This document shows positions 1-5,917 of a stretch of DNA of 6,388 nt, one piece after another. The notes beneath the pieces were generated by a model that saw only the letters and a list, made by a program, of their open reading frames with translations, was not told where the DNA came from and did not search any database. The first letter of the stretch is position 1. The number at the start of each line of letters is the position of its first letter. Source of the DNA: an uncultured Eubacteriales bacterium (lineage in GTDB: Bacteria > Bacillota > Clostridia > Christensenellales > Borkfalkiaceae); NCBI GenBank assembly GCA_958405585.1, contig CATYEP010000111.1:1-6388 (forward strand), written 5' to 3'. Made by a program: the position numbers and the translations under genes.

Positions 1-1232
1 ATCAGGGCCACGTGATCCCGGTTATCCTGTCGGTATGGGTGATGAGTTTCGTAGAAAAGAAACTGCATAAAGTAGTGCCGGAGATCCTTGATTTGTTCGT
101 GGTTCCTTTGGCGTCCGTTCTGGCTTCGGGTATCGTGGCGCTCCTTATTGTCGGGCCGATTTTCGGACAGCTGGAAACGTGGGTTTTGCAGGGTGCGTCC
201 TGGCTGATTTCGGTGCCTTTCGGGATCGGCGGCTTCTTTGTGGGTGCGGTGTATGCTCCGACGGTTGTTGCGGGTGTGCATCATATGTACAATCTTATCG
301 AGCAGGGTTTTCTCAGCAATGGCGGGGCGAATATCTGGATGCCGATCGCAACGGCGGCGAACGTAGCGCAGGGTGCAGCGGCGCTGGCGGTGGCTTTGAA
401 AACGCGAAACAAGAAAGTGAAAGCCATGGCAGTACCGGCAGCTCTTTCGGCGTATATGGGTATTACGGAACCTGCGATCTTCGGTGTGAACGTGCGCTAT
501 AAAAAGCCTTTTATTGCGGGAATGATCGGCGGAGCGGTCGGCGGCTTGTTTGCGGCTCTGACACATGTCGGCGCATCGGCGTACGGTGTAACGGGAATTT
601 TCGGGATTTTGATCACGGTACCCAATTCAGAATTGGGATTGGGTGCATGGAATATCGTCAACTATATACTCACGATCCTTATAGCGTCTGCGGCGGCGTT
701 TGTGGTATCTTTTATCTGGTACAAGGATGAGGCGCCCTGCGAAAAGGATAAAGTATACAGTCCTTTGAAAGGGAATGCGATCGCGTTGACGGAAGTCAAA
801 GACGAAACGTTTGCAGCGGGAGTGCTGGGGCAGGGATTTGCCGTAGTACCTGAAGCGGGCAAGGTTGTGGCTCCGTTCAACGGAAAGGTGACGACATTGT
901 TTGAAACAAAGCATGCTGTCGGGGTTACGAGTGACAGCGGCATAGAGGTTCTGATTCATGTGGGGCTGAACACGGTTGCTTTGGAAGGCAAATATTTTAC
1001 GGCGCTCGTGAAGGAAGGAGATGCTGTACACAGAGGCCAGACATTGCTGACGTTTGACCAAAGGGCGATTGCGGAAGCAGGATATGATATCACGACTCCT
1101 GTAATTGTGACCAATGCGGATGATTATGCGGCGGTGGATGTATTGCGGCAGGGCAAAGTAAACTTTGGCGAAGAAGTTCTGCGTGCGGAAGAGAAGAGGA
1201 CGGAAGAAGCGGCGGAGAGCGTGCAGGCATGA
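1..1232 (+). CDS. scrA: Sucrose-specific PTS permease, EIIC-EIIA part (5' partial)
   Basis: This is a membrane permease that takes up sucrose and phosphorylates it to sucrose-6-phosphate. The frame is open from base 3 (reads QGHVIPVILSVWVMS), so the true start and the EIIB domain lie outside the window; the GTG at 12 is internal. The EIIC part (to about base 720) has several hydrophobic segments and the family signature GITEPAIFGV (459-488). A short linker leads to a Crr-like EIIA domain (about 800-1180). It carries both conserved histidines: KHAVG (His codon 912-914) and the phosphorylated one in LIHVG (957-959). The C-terminal tail is acidic and Glu/Ala-rich. Sucrose specificity is inferred from resemblance to ScrA-type EIIC and from the sucrose-6-phosphate hydrolase directly downstream; a trehalose or other glucose-superfamily transporter is less likely. 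The stop TGA overlaps the next start codon (ATGA, 1229-1232). Confidence 0.9.
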   Translation, partial: QGHVIPVILSVWVMSFVEKKLHKVVPEILDLFVVPLASVLASGIVALLIVGPIFGQLETWVLQGASWLISVPFGIGGFFVGAVYAPTVVAGVHHMYNLIEQGFLSNGGANIWMPIATAANVAQGAAALAVALKTRNKKVKAMAVPAALSAYMGITEPAIFGVNVRYKKPFIAGMIGGAVGGLFAALTHVGASAYGVTGIFGILITVPNSELGLGAWNIVNYILTILIASAAAFVVSFIWYKDEAPCEKDKVYSPLKGNAIALTEVKDETFAAGVLGQGFAVVPEAGKVVAPFNGKVTTLFETKHAVGVTSDSGIEVLIHVGLNTVALEGKYFTALVKEGDAVHRGQTLLTFDQRAIAEAGYDITTPVIVTNADDYAAVDVLRQGKVNFGEEVLRAEEKRTEEAAESVQA

Positions 1233-2620
1233 CGGAATTGCAAAAGAGATTGCGGGAGAACGCGGCAAAAGTACAGATGAAGATACCGGCCGTAGCGGAA
1301 GGCAGATACCGTTGCCGGTATCATCTGATGCCGCCCGTCGGCTGGATGAATGATCCGAATGGACTGTGTTATGCGAACGGCCTGTACCACGTGTTTTTCC
1401 AATACGCACCGGAGAGCGCACGCGGTACGGGAATGCGCAGCTGGGGACATTATGCGGGGACGGATTTGTTGCATTGGACGTTTTACGGGGTAGCGATCTA
1501 TCCGGATACGGAATGGGATGAGGACGGAGCCTATTCGGGCAGTGCGCTTCCTGACGGAAAAGGGCTTCGGATCTACTATACGGGAAATATAAAGCGGAAA
1601 GACAAAGAATATGATTATATTTCGGACGGAAGAGAATCGAACACGATCCTGATCCGTTCGGAGGACGGTTTTACGTTCGGGGAAAAGCAGGTGATTTTGC
1701 GCACCTGCGACTATCCGGAGGAGTTTACCAGACACATTCGTGATCCGAAAGTGGAAAAAACGCCGCAGGGATACCGAATGGTGCTCGGCGGCAGGCTGAA
1801 AGGCGATACGGGTGCGATTTTGGTTTATGAATCGCAGGACGGTATTCAATTTTCGTTGCAAAAGGTCGTTACGACACCTCAGAAATTCGGGTATATGTGG
1901 GAATGTCCGGACTTGTTTTCATTAAACGGAAAGCAGTTTTTGTGTGCGTCGCCGCAGGGCGTGCCGCACGAAAGATATCAATTCCAGAGCGTCTATTCTT
2001 CCGGGTATTTTGTCGGGGAAGCGGATGCGGAAAATTATCGTGAATGGGATTGCGGATTTGATTTTTACGCACCGCAGACGTTTTGGGACGGAAATCGCCG
2101 TATTCTTTACGGATGGATCGGAATGCCGGATGTTCCGTATGACAATGTTCCGACGATCGCGGAGGGCTGGCAGCATGCGTTGACGATGCCGCGCGAATTG
2201 ACGGAAAAGAAAGGAAAACTGTATCAGATGCCGGCGTCAGAACTGAAAAACCTGCGCGGATGTGAGCTTTCGATGCAGGAAGAGTGTACGGCGTATAACC
2301 TGGAGCTGGAAAACATTTCGGCGGGGACAAAAGTATTGCTGAGCGACGCGCTGGAAATTTTGTTTGAGAAAGAGGAATGCGTATTGCGGTTTCTGACGGA
2401 AGCGGGGCGCGGCAGGACGGAACGCCGAGGTAAAGTGTGTGCGGAAAAAGCGAGCATTTTTATGGATGTGTCCGTGTGTGAAATTTATGTCAACGATGGA
2501 GAGTGTGTGTTCACGACGCGCTTATATCCGGAGAAATATGCAGTGAAGATCGAAGGCGGATGTACGGCAAAAAGATATGAAATGAACGGGTACACCGTTC
2601 GTGTGGATATTCAGAAATAA
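1229..2620 (+). CDS. scrB: Sucrose-6-phosphate hydrolase (GH32)
   Basis: This is a cytoplasmic enzyme that hydrolyses sucrose-6-phosphate to glucose-6-phosphate and fructose, the step after PTS uptake. The 463 aa protein shows the three GH32 catalytic landmarks: WMNDPNGL with nucleophile Asp42, RDPKV at 171-175 (Asp172 as transition-state stabiliser), and ECPDLF with acid/base Glu225. The five-bladed propeller is followed by a C-terminal beta-sandwich domain ending in the typical stretch CEIYVNDGECVFTTRLYPE. There is no signal peptide, which fits an intracellular phosphate-sugar hydrolase rather than a secreted invertase. The start is the ATG in the 4-base ATGA overlap with the permease gene, preceded by GGAGAG (1214-1219, 9 bases away). 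The overlap suggests translational coupling. No fructokinase gene is in view for the fructose released. Confidence 0.94.
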   Translation: MTELQKRLRENAAKVQMKIPAVAEGRYRCRYHLMPPVGWMNDPNGLCYANGLYHVFFQYAPESARGTGMRSWGHYAGTDLLHWTFYGVAIYPDTEWDEDGAYSGSALPDGKGLRIYYTGNIKRKDKEYDYISDGRESNTILIRSEDGFTFGEKQVILRTCDYPEEFTRHIRDPKVEKTPQGYRMVLGGRLKGDTGAILVYESQDGIQFSLQKVVTTPQKFGYMWECPDLFSLNGKQFLCASPQGVPHERYQFQSVYSSGYFVGEADAENYREWDCGFDFYAPQTFWDGNRRILYGWIGMPDVPYDNVPTIAEGWQHALTMPRELTEKKGKLYQMPASELKNLRGCELSMQEECTAYNLELENISAGTKVLLSDALEILFEKEECVLRFLTEAGRGRTERRGKVCAEKASIFMDVSVCEIYVNDGECVFTTRLYPEKYAVKIEGGCTAKRYEMNGYTVRVDIQK

Positions 2621-2629
2621 GAATAAATC

Positions 2630-2635
2630 GGAGGA
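2630..2635 (+). promoter_or_regulatory. Ribosome binding site deciding the ptsH start
   Basis: GGAGGA lies 7 bases before ATG 2643, in the 22-base gap after the scrB stop. It fixes the start of the 84 aa HPr, since the upstream in-frame extension overlaps scrB and has no comparable site. Confidence 0.85.
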
Positions 2636-2642
2636 CAGGAAA

Positions 2643-2897
2643 ATGAAGTTTGAGTATGTGATCAAGGACAGTTTGGGGATCCACGCACGTCCTGCGGGAC
2701 TTTTGGTTGCGGAAGCGAAAAAATATAAAAGTGCGGTTACGATCGAAGCGAAGGGCAAAAAAGCGGATGCGAAACGTATTTTTGCGGTCATGTCTCTGGG
2801 TGTTAAATGCGGGGACGCGATCAACGTGCTTTGCGAGGGAGAGGATGCCGAAGCGGCGATCGCCGGTATGAAAGTGGTCGTGGAAGCAAATCTTTAA
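2643..2897 (+). CDS. ptsH: Phosphocarrier protein HPr lacking the regulatory serine
   Basis: HPr is the small cytoplasmic phosphocarrier that passes phosphate from Enzyme I to EIIA. I start it at ATG 2643, 7 bases after GGAGGA, giving 84 aa; the open frame extends upstream but only through the spacer. The active site is LGIHARPAG with His14, Arg16 and Pro17, as in functional HPr. The helix-2 region reads KRIFAVMSLG (44-53). Aligned without gaps to Bacillus HPr (KSIMGVMSLG), the position of Ser46, the target of HPr kinase/phosphorylase, is Arg45. The His-to-site distance (31 residues) is identical, so this is a substitution and not an alignment slip. It should work in sugar phosphorylation but not as the P-Ser-HPr co-repressor with CcpA. 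It sits between scrB and ptsI in one operon, which suggests an HPr dedicated to sucrose. Confidence 0.95.
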   Translation: MKFEYVIKDSLGIHARPAGLLVAEAKKYKSAVTIEAKGKKADAKRIFAVMSLGVKCGDAINVLCEGEDAEAAIAGMKVVVEANL

Positions 2898-2902
2898 CAG
2901 GA

Positions 2903-2908
2903 AGGGAG
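2903..2908 (+). promoter_or_regulatory. Ribosome binding site of ptsI
   Basis: AGGGAG lies 7 bases before ATG 2916, in the short gap after the ptsH stop. The gap shows no room for a separate promoter. Confidence 0.75.
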
Positions 2909-2915
2909 CGGAATC

Positions 2916-4565
2916 ATGACGGAATACAGCGGAAAGAGCGTATTCGCAGGGATCGCCATCGGGAAGCTGAAGATCGTGCGGCATGACGATTCCGTAGCGC
3001 CCGTCGAACAAGGAACGTCGGAACAGGAAAAAGAAAAATTTTATGCGGCGCGCGAGAAGGCAGTTACGGAACTGAATGCTTTGTATGAAAAGGCGTCGGC
3101 TTCGGTCGGTGAGGCGGAAGCGGAAATTTTCAGCATGCATTCGATGATGGCGCAGGATGCGGATCTGGAAGATGCCGTTATTGCCAAAATCGAGGCAGGG
3201 GAGAGTGCGGCGCGCGCAGTGGACGAAGCGGGGTTTGAACTTTCGCAGATGTTCATAAGAATGGATGACGAGTACATGAAAGCGCGGGCGGTGGATGTCA
3301 TTGATGTGGCGAAACGGCTGGGCGGTTATATAATCGGGAAAAAAGAAGAAGAAATCGAGCTGGACGGGCCGCGTATTCTCGCGTCGAGTGATTTTACGCC
3401 GAGTGACGTGGTAAAACTGGATAAGAGCAAGGTGCTCGGTTTTGTGACGACCTTTGGTTCGGATAATTCACATACGGCAATTCTGGCTCGTACGCTGGCG
3501 TTGCCTTCCGTCGTGAACATACGTGACAGCATAGATCTTCCCTTCGACGGAAAACTGTGTATTGTAGACGGATTTACGGGAAAAGTACTCGTAGATCCCG
3601 ATGCGAAAACGCTTGCGGAGTATGAAGAAAAAAAGCGCAGGACGGACGCCGAGCGGTTGCGTCGACAGGAGCTGGTCGGGCAAAAGAGCGTTACGGCGGA
3701 CGGCGTGGAAATGCGTATATATTGCAATATCGGGAACAGTGAAGACGTGAAAGCGGTGCTGGACAACGGGGGCGAAGGCGTAGGATTGTTCCGCAGTGAG
3801 TTTTTGTATCTGGAGAGCAGCGATTATCCGGACGAGCAGAAACAATATGAAGAATATTCGCGTGCGGCAAAACTTCTGGGCGGAAAACTTCTGGTGATCC
3901 GTACAATGGATATCGGAGCAGATAAGCAAGCGCCGTATTTTCATCTTCCGAAGGAAGAAAACCCGGCTTTGGGTATGCGTTCGGTGCGCATATGTTTTGA
4001 GCGGCCGGAGATCATGTATACACAGCTGCGCGCGATCTACCGTGCATCGGCGGATGGGAACGTAGCGGCGATGGTACCGATGATCATCAGCGTCAGCGAA
4101 GTGCGCTGGGTGAAAGAAATGGCAGTAAAAGTGCGGAAGGATCTTGAAAAGGAAAAGATCCCGTTTCGCGCGGATATGCAGATCGGTATCATGATCGAAA
4201 CGCCTGCGGCGGCTCTGATCGCCGACGAATTGGCGGAAGAAGTGGATTTTTTCAGTATCGGGTCCAATGATTTGACGCAGTATACCTTAGCGGCAGATCG
4301 TCAGAATCAGTCTTTGGAAAAGATAGCGGATCCGCATCATAAAGCGATCCTGCGGCTGATCCGTTATGCGGCGGAATGTGCGCATGCCAAAGGCAAATGG
4401 ATCGGCGTATGCGGAGAACTGGCGAGAGATCCTGCTTTGACGGAATTTTTTGCGGCTTGCCATATTGACGAGCTTTCGGTTTCTCCTCCGTACGTTTTGC
4501 CGTTGCGTGAGAAAATCCGCTCTTTGGATGTAAGTAAATCGGTTTTGGATGATTATACAAAATAG
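2916..4565 (+). CDS. ptsI: PTS Enzyme I (PEP-protein phosphotransferase)
   Basis: Enzyme I starts the PTS relay: it takes phosphate from PEP and hands it to HPr. The 549 aa protein has the N-terminal HPr-binding/phosphohistidine domain with SHTAILARTLALPSVV (phosphorylated His186) and the C-terminal PEP-binding barrel. The barrel shows LFRSEF (Arg293), RTMDIGADK (Arg329), NPALGMRSVRI, the ETPAAALIADELAEEVDFFS stretch followed by IGSNDLTQYTLAADR, and VCGELA with the proton-donor Cys499. These residues are offset by a constant 3 from E. coli His189, Arg296, Arg332 and Cys502. It has about 50 residues after the Cys against about 73 in E. coli, so the usual last helical segment looks shortened. 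The start ATG 2916 follows AGGGAG at 2903-2908, 18 bases after ptsH. A terminator follows at once, making this the last gene of the operon. Confidence 0.96.
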   Translation: MTEYSGKSVFAGIAIGKLKIVRHDDSVAPVEQGTSEQEKEKFYAAREKAVTELNALYEKASASVGEAEAEIFSMHSMMAQDADLEDAVIAKIEAGESAARAVDEAGFELSQMFIRMDDEYMKARAVDVIDVAKRLGGYIIGKKEEEIELDGPRILASSDFTPSDVVKLDKSKVLGFVTTFGSDNSHTAILARTLALPSVVNIRDSIDLPFDGKLCIVDGFTGKVLVDPDAKTLAEYEEKKRRTDAERLRRQELVGQKSVTADGVEMRIYCNIGNSEDVKAVLDNGGEGVGLFRSEFLYLESSDYPDEQKQYEEYSRAAKLLGGKLLVIRTMDIGADKQAPYFHLPKEENPALGMRSVRICFERPEIMYTQLRAIYRASADGNVAAMVPMIISVSEVRWVKEMAVKVRKDLEKEKIPFRADMQIGIMIETPAAALIADELAEEVDFFSIGSNDLTQYTLAADRQNQSLEKIADPHHKAILRLIRYAAECAHAKGKWIGVCGELARDPALTEFFAACHIDELSVSPPYVLPLREKIRSLDVSKSVLDDYTK

Positions 4566-4572
4566 GAAATGC

Positions 4573-4616
4573 AAAAAAGCCCGTCGGCGCAAAAATTTGC
4601 CCCGACGGGCTTTTTC
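4573..4616 (+). terminator. Rho-independent terminator of the scrA-scrB-ptsH-ptsI operon
   Basis: A perfect 9-bp stem, GCCCGTCGG (4579-4587) with CCGACGGGC (4602-4610), is flanked by an A6 run on the left and T5 on the right. The A/T runs lengthen the helix. The 14-base loop contains the partly self-complementary GCAAAAATTTGC, which could extend the stem. It begins 13 bases after the ptsI stop. Because of the A run it could also work on transcripts arriving on the - strand. Confidence 0.93.
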
Positions 4617-4639
4617 GTAAGCAGACATTATCGCTGCAG

Positions 4640-4729
4640 CGAAAGGGTTATAAGAGTGTTTTATAAAAAACAGATCACTGTATCGAAAAGTTATAAGAAC
4701 TTTTATTAAAAATGACTCCCTGACGGTAT
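4640..4729. repeat. Imperfect tandem repeat, two units of about 44-46 bp
   Basis: Unit 1 (4640-4683) and unit 2 (4684-4729) both start with CGAAA. They share, in order, GTTATAAGA (4647 and 4690), TTTTAT (4659 and 4701), TAAAAA (4664 and 4707), CTG and a final TAT. The spacing between matching blocks stays at 42-43 bases. Unit 2 also contains a perfect inverted repeat AAAAGTT/AACTTTT (4686-4692, 4698-4704) with a 5-base centre. The function is unknown; it may be an old duplication or a pair of protein-binding sites. Confidence 0.55.
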
Positions 4730-4736
4730 GGTATGC

Positions 4737-4766
4737 CCCCCAAAAGTAAGATGCTTTTTTTGGGGG
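4737..4766. repeat. Inverted repeat CCCCCAAAA / TTTTGGGGG
   Basis: CCCCCAAAA (4737-4745) pairs with TTTTGGGGG (4758-4766). AAAAG can also pair with CTTTT (4754-4758) in an alternative register, because seven Ts are available on the right side. It resembles the stem of a terminator, but neither strand has a good T tract after the stem. I therefore call it only a stable hairpin, perhaps a weak or relic terminator. Confidence 0.6.
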
Positions 4767-4925
4767 CGTTTCGTTGCGTATGCAGGGGAATCTGATTTTG
4801 TTCGGTTTTATGTTTGACGTATACCAAATGTGTGCCGAAGATATGTCTTGAGCGGAGCTTGTGGTTAGGATTGTGTCGAGGATTGCGTATGAACTTGTGT
4901 TGGAAATGTGTCTAACTATGTGCCT

Positions 4926-4956
4926 AAAAAACAAAAAAATCACTCTATACAGTGAT
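4926..4956 (-). terminator. Rho-independent terminator of the tRNA-Ser gene
   Basis: Read on the - strand, ATCACT (4956-4951), loop GTATAG and AGTGAT (4944-4939) are followed by T7, G, T-rich sequence. A longer alternative pairs CACTCT with AGAGTG, using 4983-4988 and 4941-4946, flanked by A and T runs. Either form lies within 70 bases after the tRNA 3' end. The 8-base direct repeat CTATACAG (4945-4952, 4977-4984) is part of this structure. Confidence 0.75.
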
Positions 4957-4999
4957 GCTACAACGAATAGAACATACTATACAGAGTGGTTTTCAGATG

Positions 5000-5090
5000 T
5001 GGCGCAGAAGGCGGGATTTGAACCCGCGCTACGGTTTCCCGTACTACTCCCTTAGCAGGGGAGCCCCTTGAGCCACTTGGGTACTTCTGC
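5000..5090 (-). tRNA. tRNA-Ser(GCU)
   Basis: This tRNA reads serine codons AGC and AGU. On the - strand the acceptor stem is GCAGAAG (5090-5084) paired with CTTCTGC (5010-5004), then discriminator G and an encoded CCA (5002-5000). The anticodon stem CTCCC/GGGAG encloses loop CTGCTAA, with anticodon GCT at 5056-5054. The long variable arm, TACGG-GAAA-CCGTA, is the class II feature expected of tRNA-Ser. The T arm is GCGGG-TTCAAAT-CCCGC. The total length of 91 bases is normal for this type. It has its own promoter and terminator and runs opposite to both flanking operons. Confidence 0.97.
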
Positions 5091-5146
5091 ATCCGGCTCA
5101 GACGGATAAGATCTCTCAGCGGAGCTTATCGTTTCCACGCTAAATA

Positions 5147-5175
5147 ATAATACCATAATTTTATAAGTTTGTCAA
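5147..5175 (-). promoter_or_regulatory. Near-consensus promoter of the tRNA-Ser gene
   Basis: On the - strand, TTGACA (5175-5170) is separated by exactly 17 bases from TATTAT (5152-5147). This is a perfect -35 and a 5/6 match at -10, fitting a strongly expressed stable RNA. Transcription should begin near 5140, giving a leader of about 50 bases that RNase P would remove. The leader contains two short inverted repeats: GATAAG/CTTATC (5105-5110, 5125-5130) and ATCCG/CGGAT (5091-5095, 5103-5107). Confidence 0.85.
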
Positions 5176-5327
5176 AGAGAATTGTTACCATTTAAAAAAT
5201 ATTTCAAAAAAAGGGAGAAAGAAAAAATGAAAGTCGGATAATGGAGGAATAAGAGGGAAAAAGAAGTCGAAAATTGGGAAATTACAGAAAAATGCTGTAT
5301 AATTGACTAAAAAGTTTGAAATAAGTA

Positions 5328-5356
5328 TTGCAAAGGGGTTACTTGTATGATAAAAT
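5328..5356 (+). promoter_or_regulatory. Probable promoter of the ppa operon
   Basis: TTGCAA (5328-5333), a 17-base spacer and TAAAAT (5351-5356) stand just before the ppa ribosome binding site. If used, the 5' leader would be very short. A second candidate lies upstream: TTGGGA (5274-5279), 18 bases, and a perfect TATAAT (5298-5303). The sequence between 5200 and 5280 is strongly purine-rich on the + strand and shows no gene. Confidence 0.5.
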
Positions 5357-5361
5357 AGAAA

Positions 5362-5368
5362 AAAGGAG
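5362..5368 (+). promoter_or_regulatory. Ribosome binding site deciding the ppa start
   Basis: AAAGGAG is 9 bases before ATG 5378 and 6 before the in-frame TTG at 5375. Both are spaced acceptably; ATG is preferred because it is the stronger codon and adjacent. Confidence 0.75.
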
Positions 5369-5377
5369 TAAAGATTG

Positions 5378-5917
5378 ATGAATATTTGGCACGATATTTC
5401 GGATACACGCATAAAAAAAGATGATTTTATGTGTTATATTGAGATTCAAAAAGGCAGCAGGAGCAAATATGAACTGGATAAAGAGACGGGTGTATTGAAG
5501 TTGGATCGGGTTTTATACACATCCACGGTATATCCGGCAAGTTACGGTTTTATTCCGCGGACATTGGCGGAGGACGGAGATCCTCTGGATGTTTTGGTTT
5601 TATGCAGTGAGCCGATTCTGCCGGCCACGATGGTGCAATGTTACCCGATCGGAGTTATCAACATGATCGATGACGGAAAGATGGATGAAAAGATCATATC
5701 GATTCCGTTTCGGGAGCCGACCTATAATATTTATACGGATATATCACAGCTGCCGCGGCATATTTTTGATGAAATGATGCATTTTTTCGAGGTGTATAAA
5801 GTGCTTGAGCATAAGACGACATCGGTGAAAGAGATTATGGGGCGGGATAAAGCGGTAGAGATCGTGCAGAAGTGTATAACGTTATACAACAAAGAATTTT
5901 CGGGGGAGAAAGAATGA
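5378..5917 (+). CDS. ppa: Inorganic pyrophosphatase, family I
   Basis: This is a soluble, Mg-dependent enzyme that hydrolyses pyrophosphate to two phosphates and so pulls biosynthetic reactions forward. From ATG 5378 it has 179 aa, the usual length for the bacterial family. The signature DGDPLDV is present, with metal ligands Asp66, Asp68 and Asp71. All the other E. coli active-site residues have counterparts in register: Glu22, Lys30, Glu32, Arg44, Tyr52, Tyr56, Asp98, Asp103, Lys105, Tyr140 and Lys141. The N-terminal 17 residues are the least family-like part. A TTG start at 5375 would add a single residue. The stop TGA overlaps the next start (ATGA, 5914-5917), so it is the first gene of a coupled pair, with its own promoter region upstream. 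Nothing suggests loss of activity. Confidence 0.95.
   Translation: MNIWHDISDTRIKKDDFMCYIEIQKGSRSKYELDKETGVLKLDRVLYTSTVYPASYGFIPRTLAEDGDPLDVLVLCSEPILPATMVQCYPIGVINMIDDGKMDEKIISIPFREPTYNIYTDISQLPRHIFDEMMHFFEVYKVLEHKTTSVKEIMGRDKAVEIVQKCITLYNKEFSGEKE

Larger units (their letters stand above)
4617..4925. other. Intergenic stretch without a recognisable gene
   Basis: Between the operon terminator and the tRNA terminator I see no open frame with a plausible ribosome binding site and family resemblance. The stretch contains a 12-bp palindrome TCGCTGCAGCGA (4631-4642), a diverged two-unit tandem repeat (4640-4729) and a C5/G5 hairpin (4737-4766), listed separately where useful. From about 4770 to 4925 nothing stands out. 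It could be a degraded remnant, but I cannot identify of what. Confidence 0.6.

Noticed and set aside
621..637. 17-base palindrome CCCAATTC-A-GAATTGGG inside scrA
   Set aside because: It lies in well-conserved coding sequence (VPNSELG), and one perfect 8-bp repeat of this kind is expected by chance in a window this size.
627..1421. Long - strand open frame opposite scrA and scrB (264 codons)
   Set aside because: It is Arg/Ser/Phe-rich without family features and lies antisense to two clearly conserved genes, so it is a shadow frame.
4631..4642. 12-bp perfect palindrome TCGCTGCAGCGA as an operator
   Set aside because: About one or two such palindromes are expected by chance in 6.4 kb, and there is no promoter beside it.
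4861..5055. 64-codon open frame on the + strand ending in GFEPALRFPVLLP
   Set aside because: Its 3' part is the antisense of the tRNA-Ser gene, a well-known source of spurious proteins, and it has no convincing ribosome binding site.
4851..5127. AGCGGAGCTT occurring at 4851-4860 and 5118-5127 on either side of the tRNA as possible attachment-site copies
   Set aside because: A single 10-base match across several hundred bases is compatible with chance, it does not include tRNA sequence, and no integrase is present.
5227..5241. ATGAAAGTCGGATAA mini-frame with a purine-rich leader, as a leader peptide for ppa
   Set aside because: Only four codons, in a generally purine-rich region with no attenuator-like hairpin before ppa.
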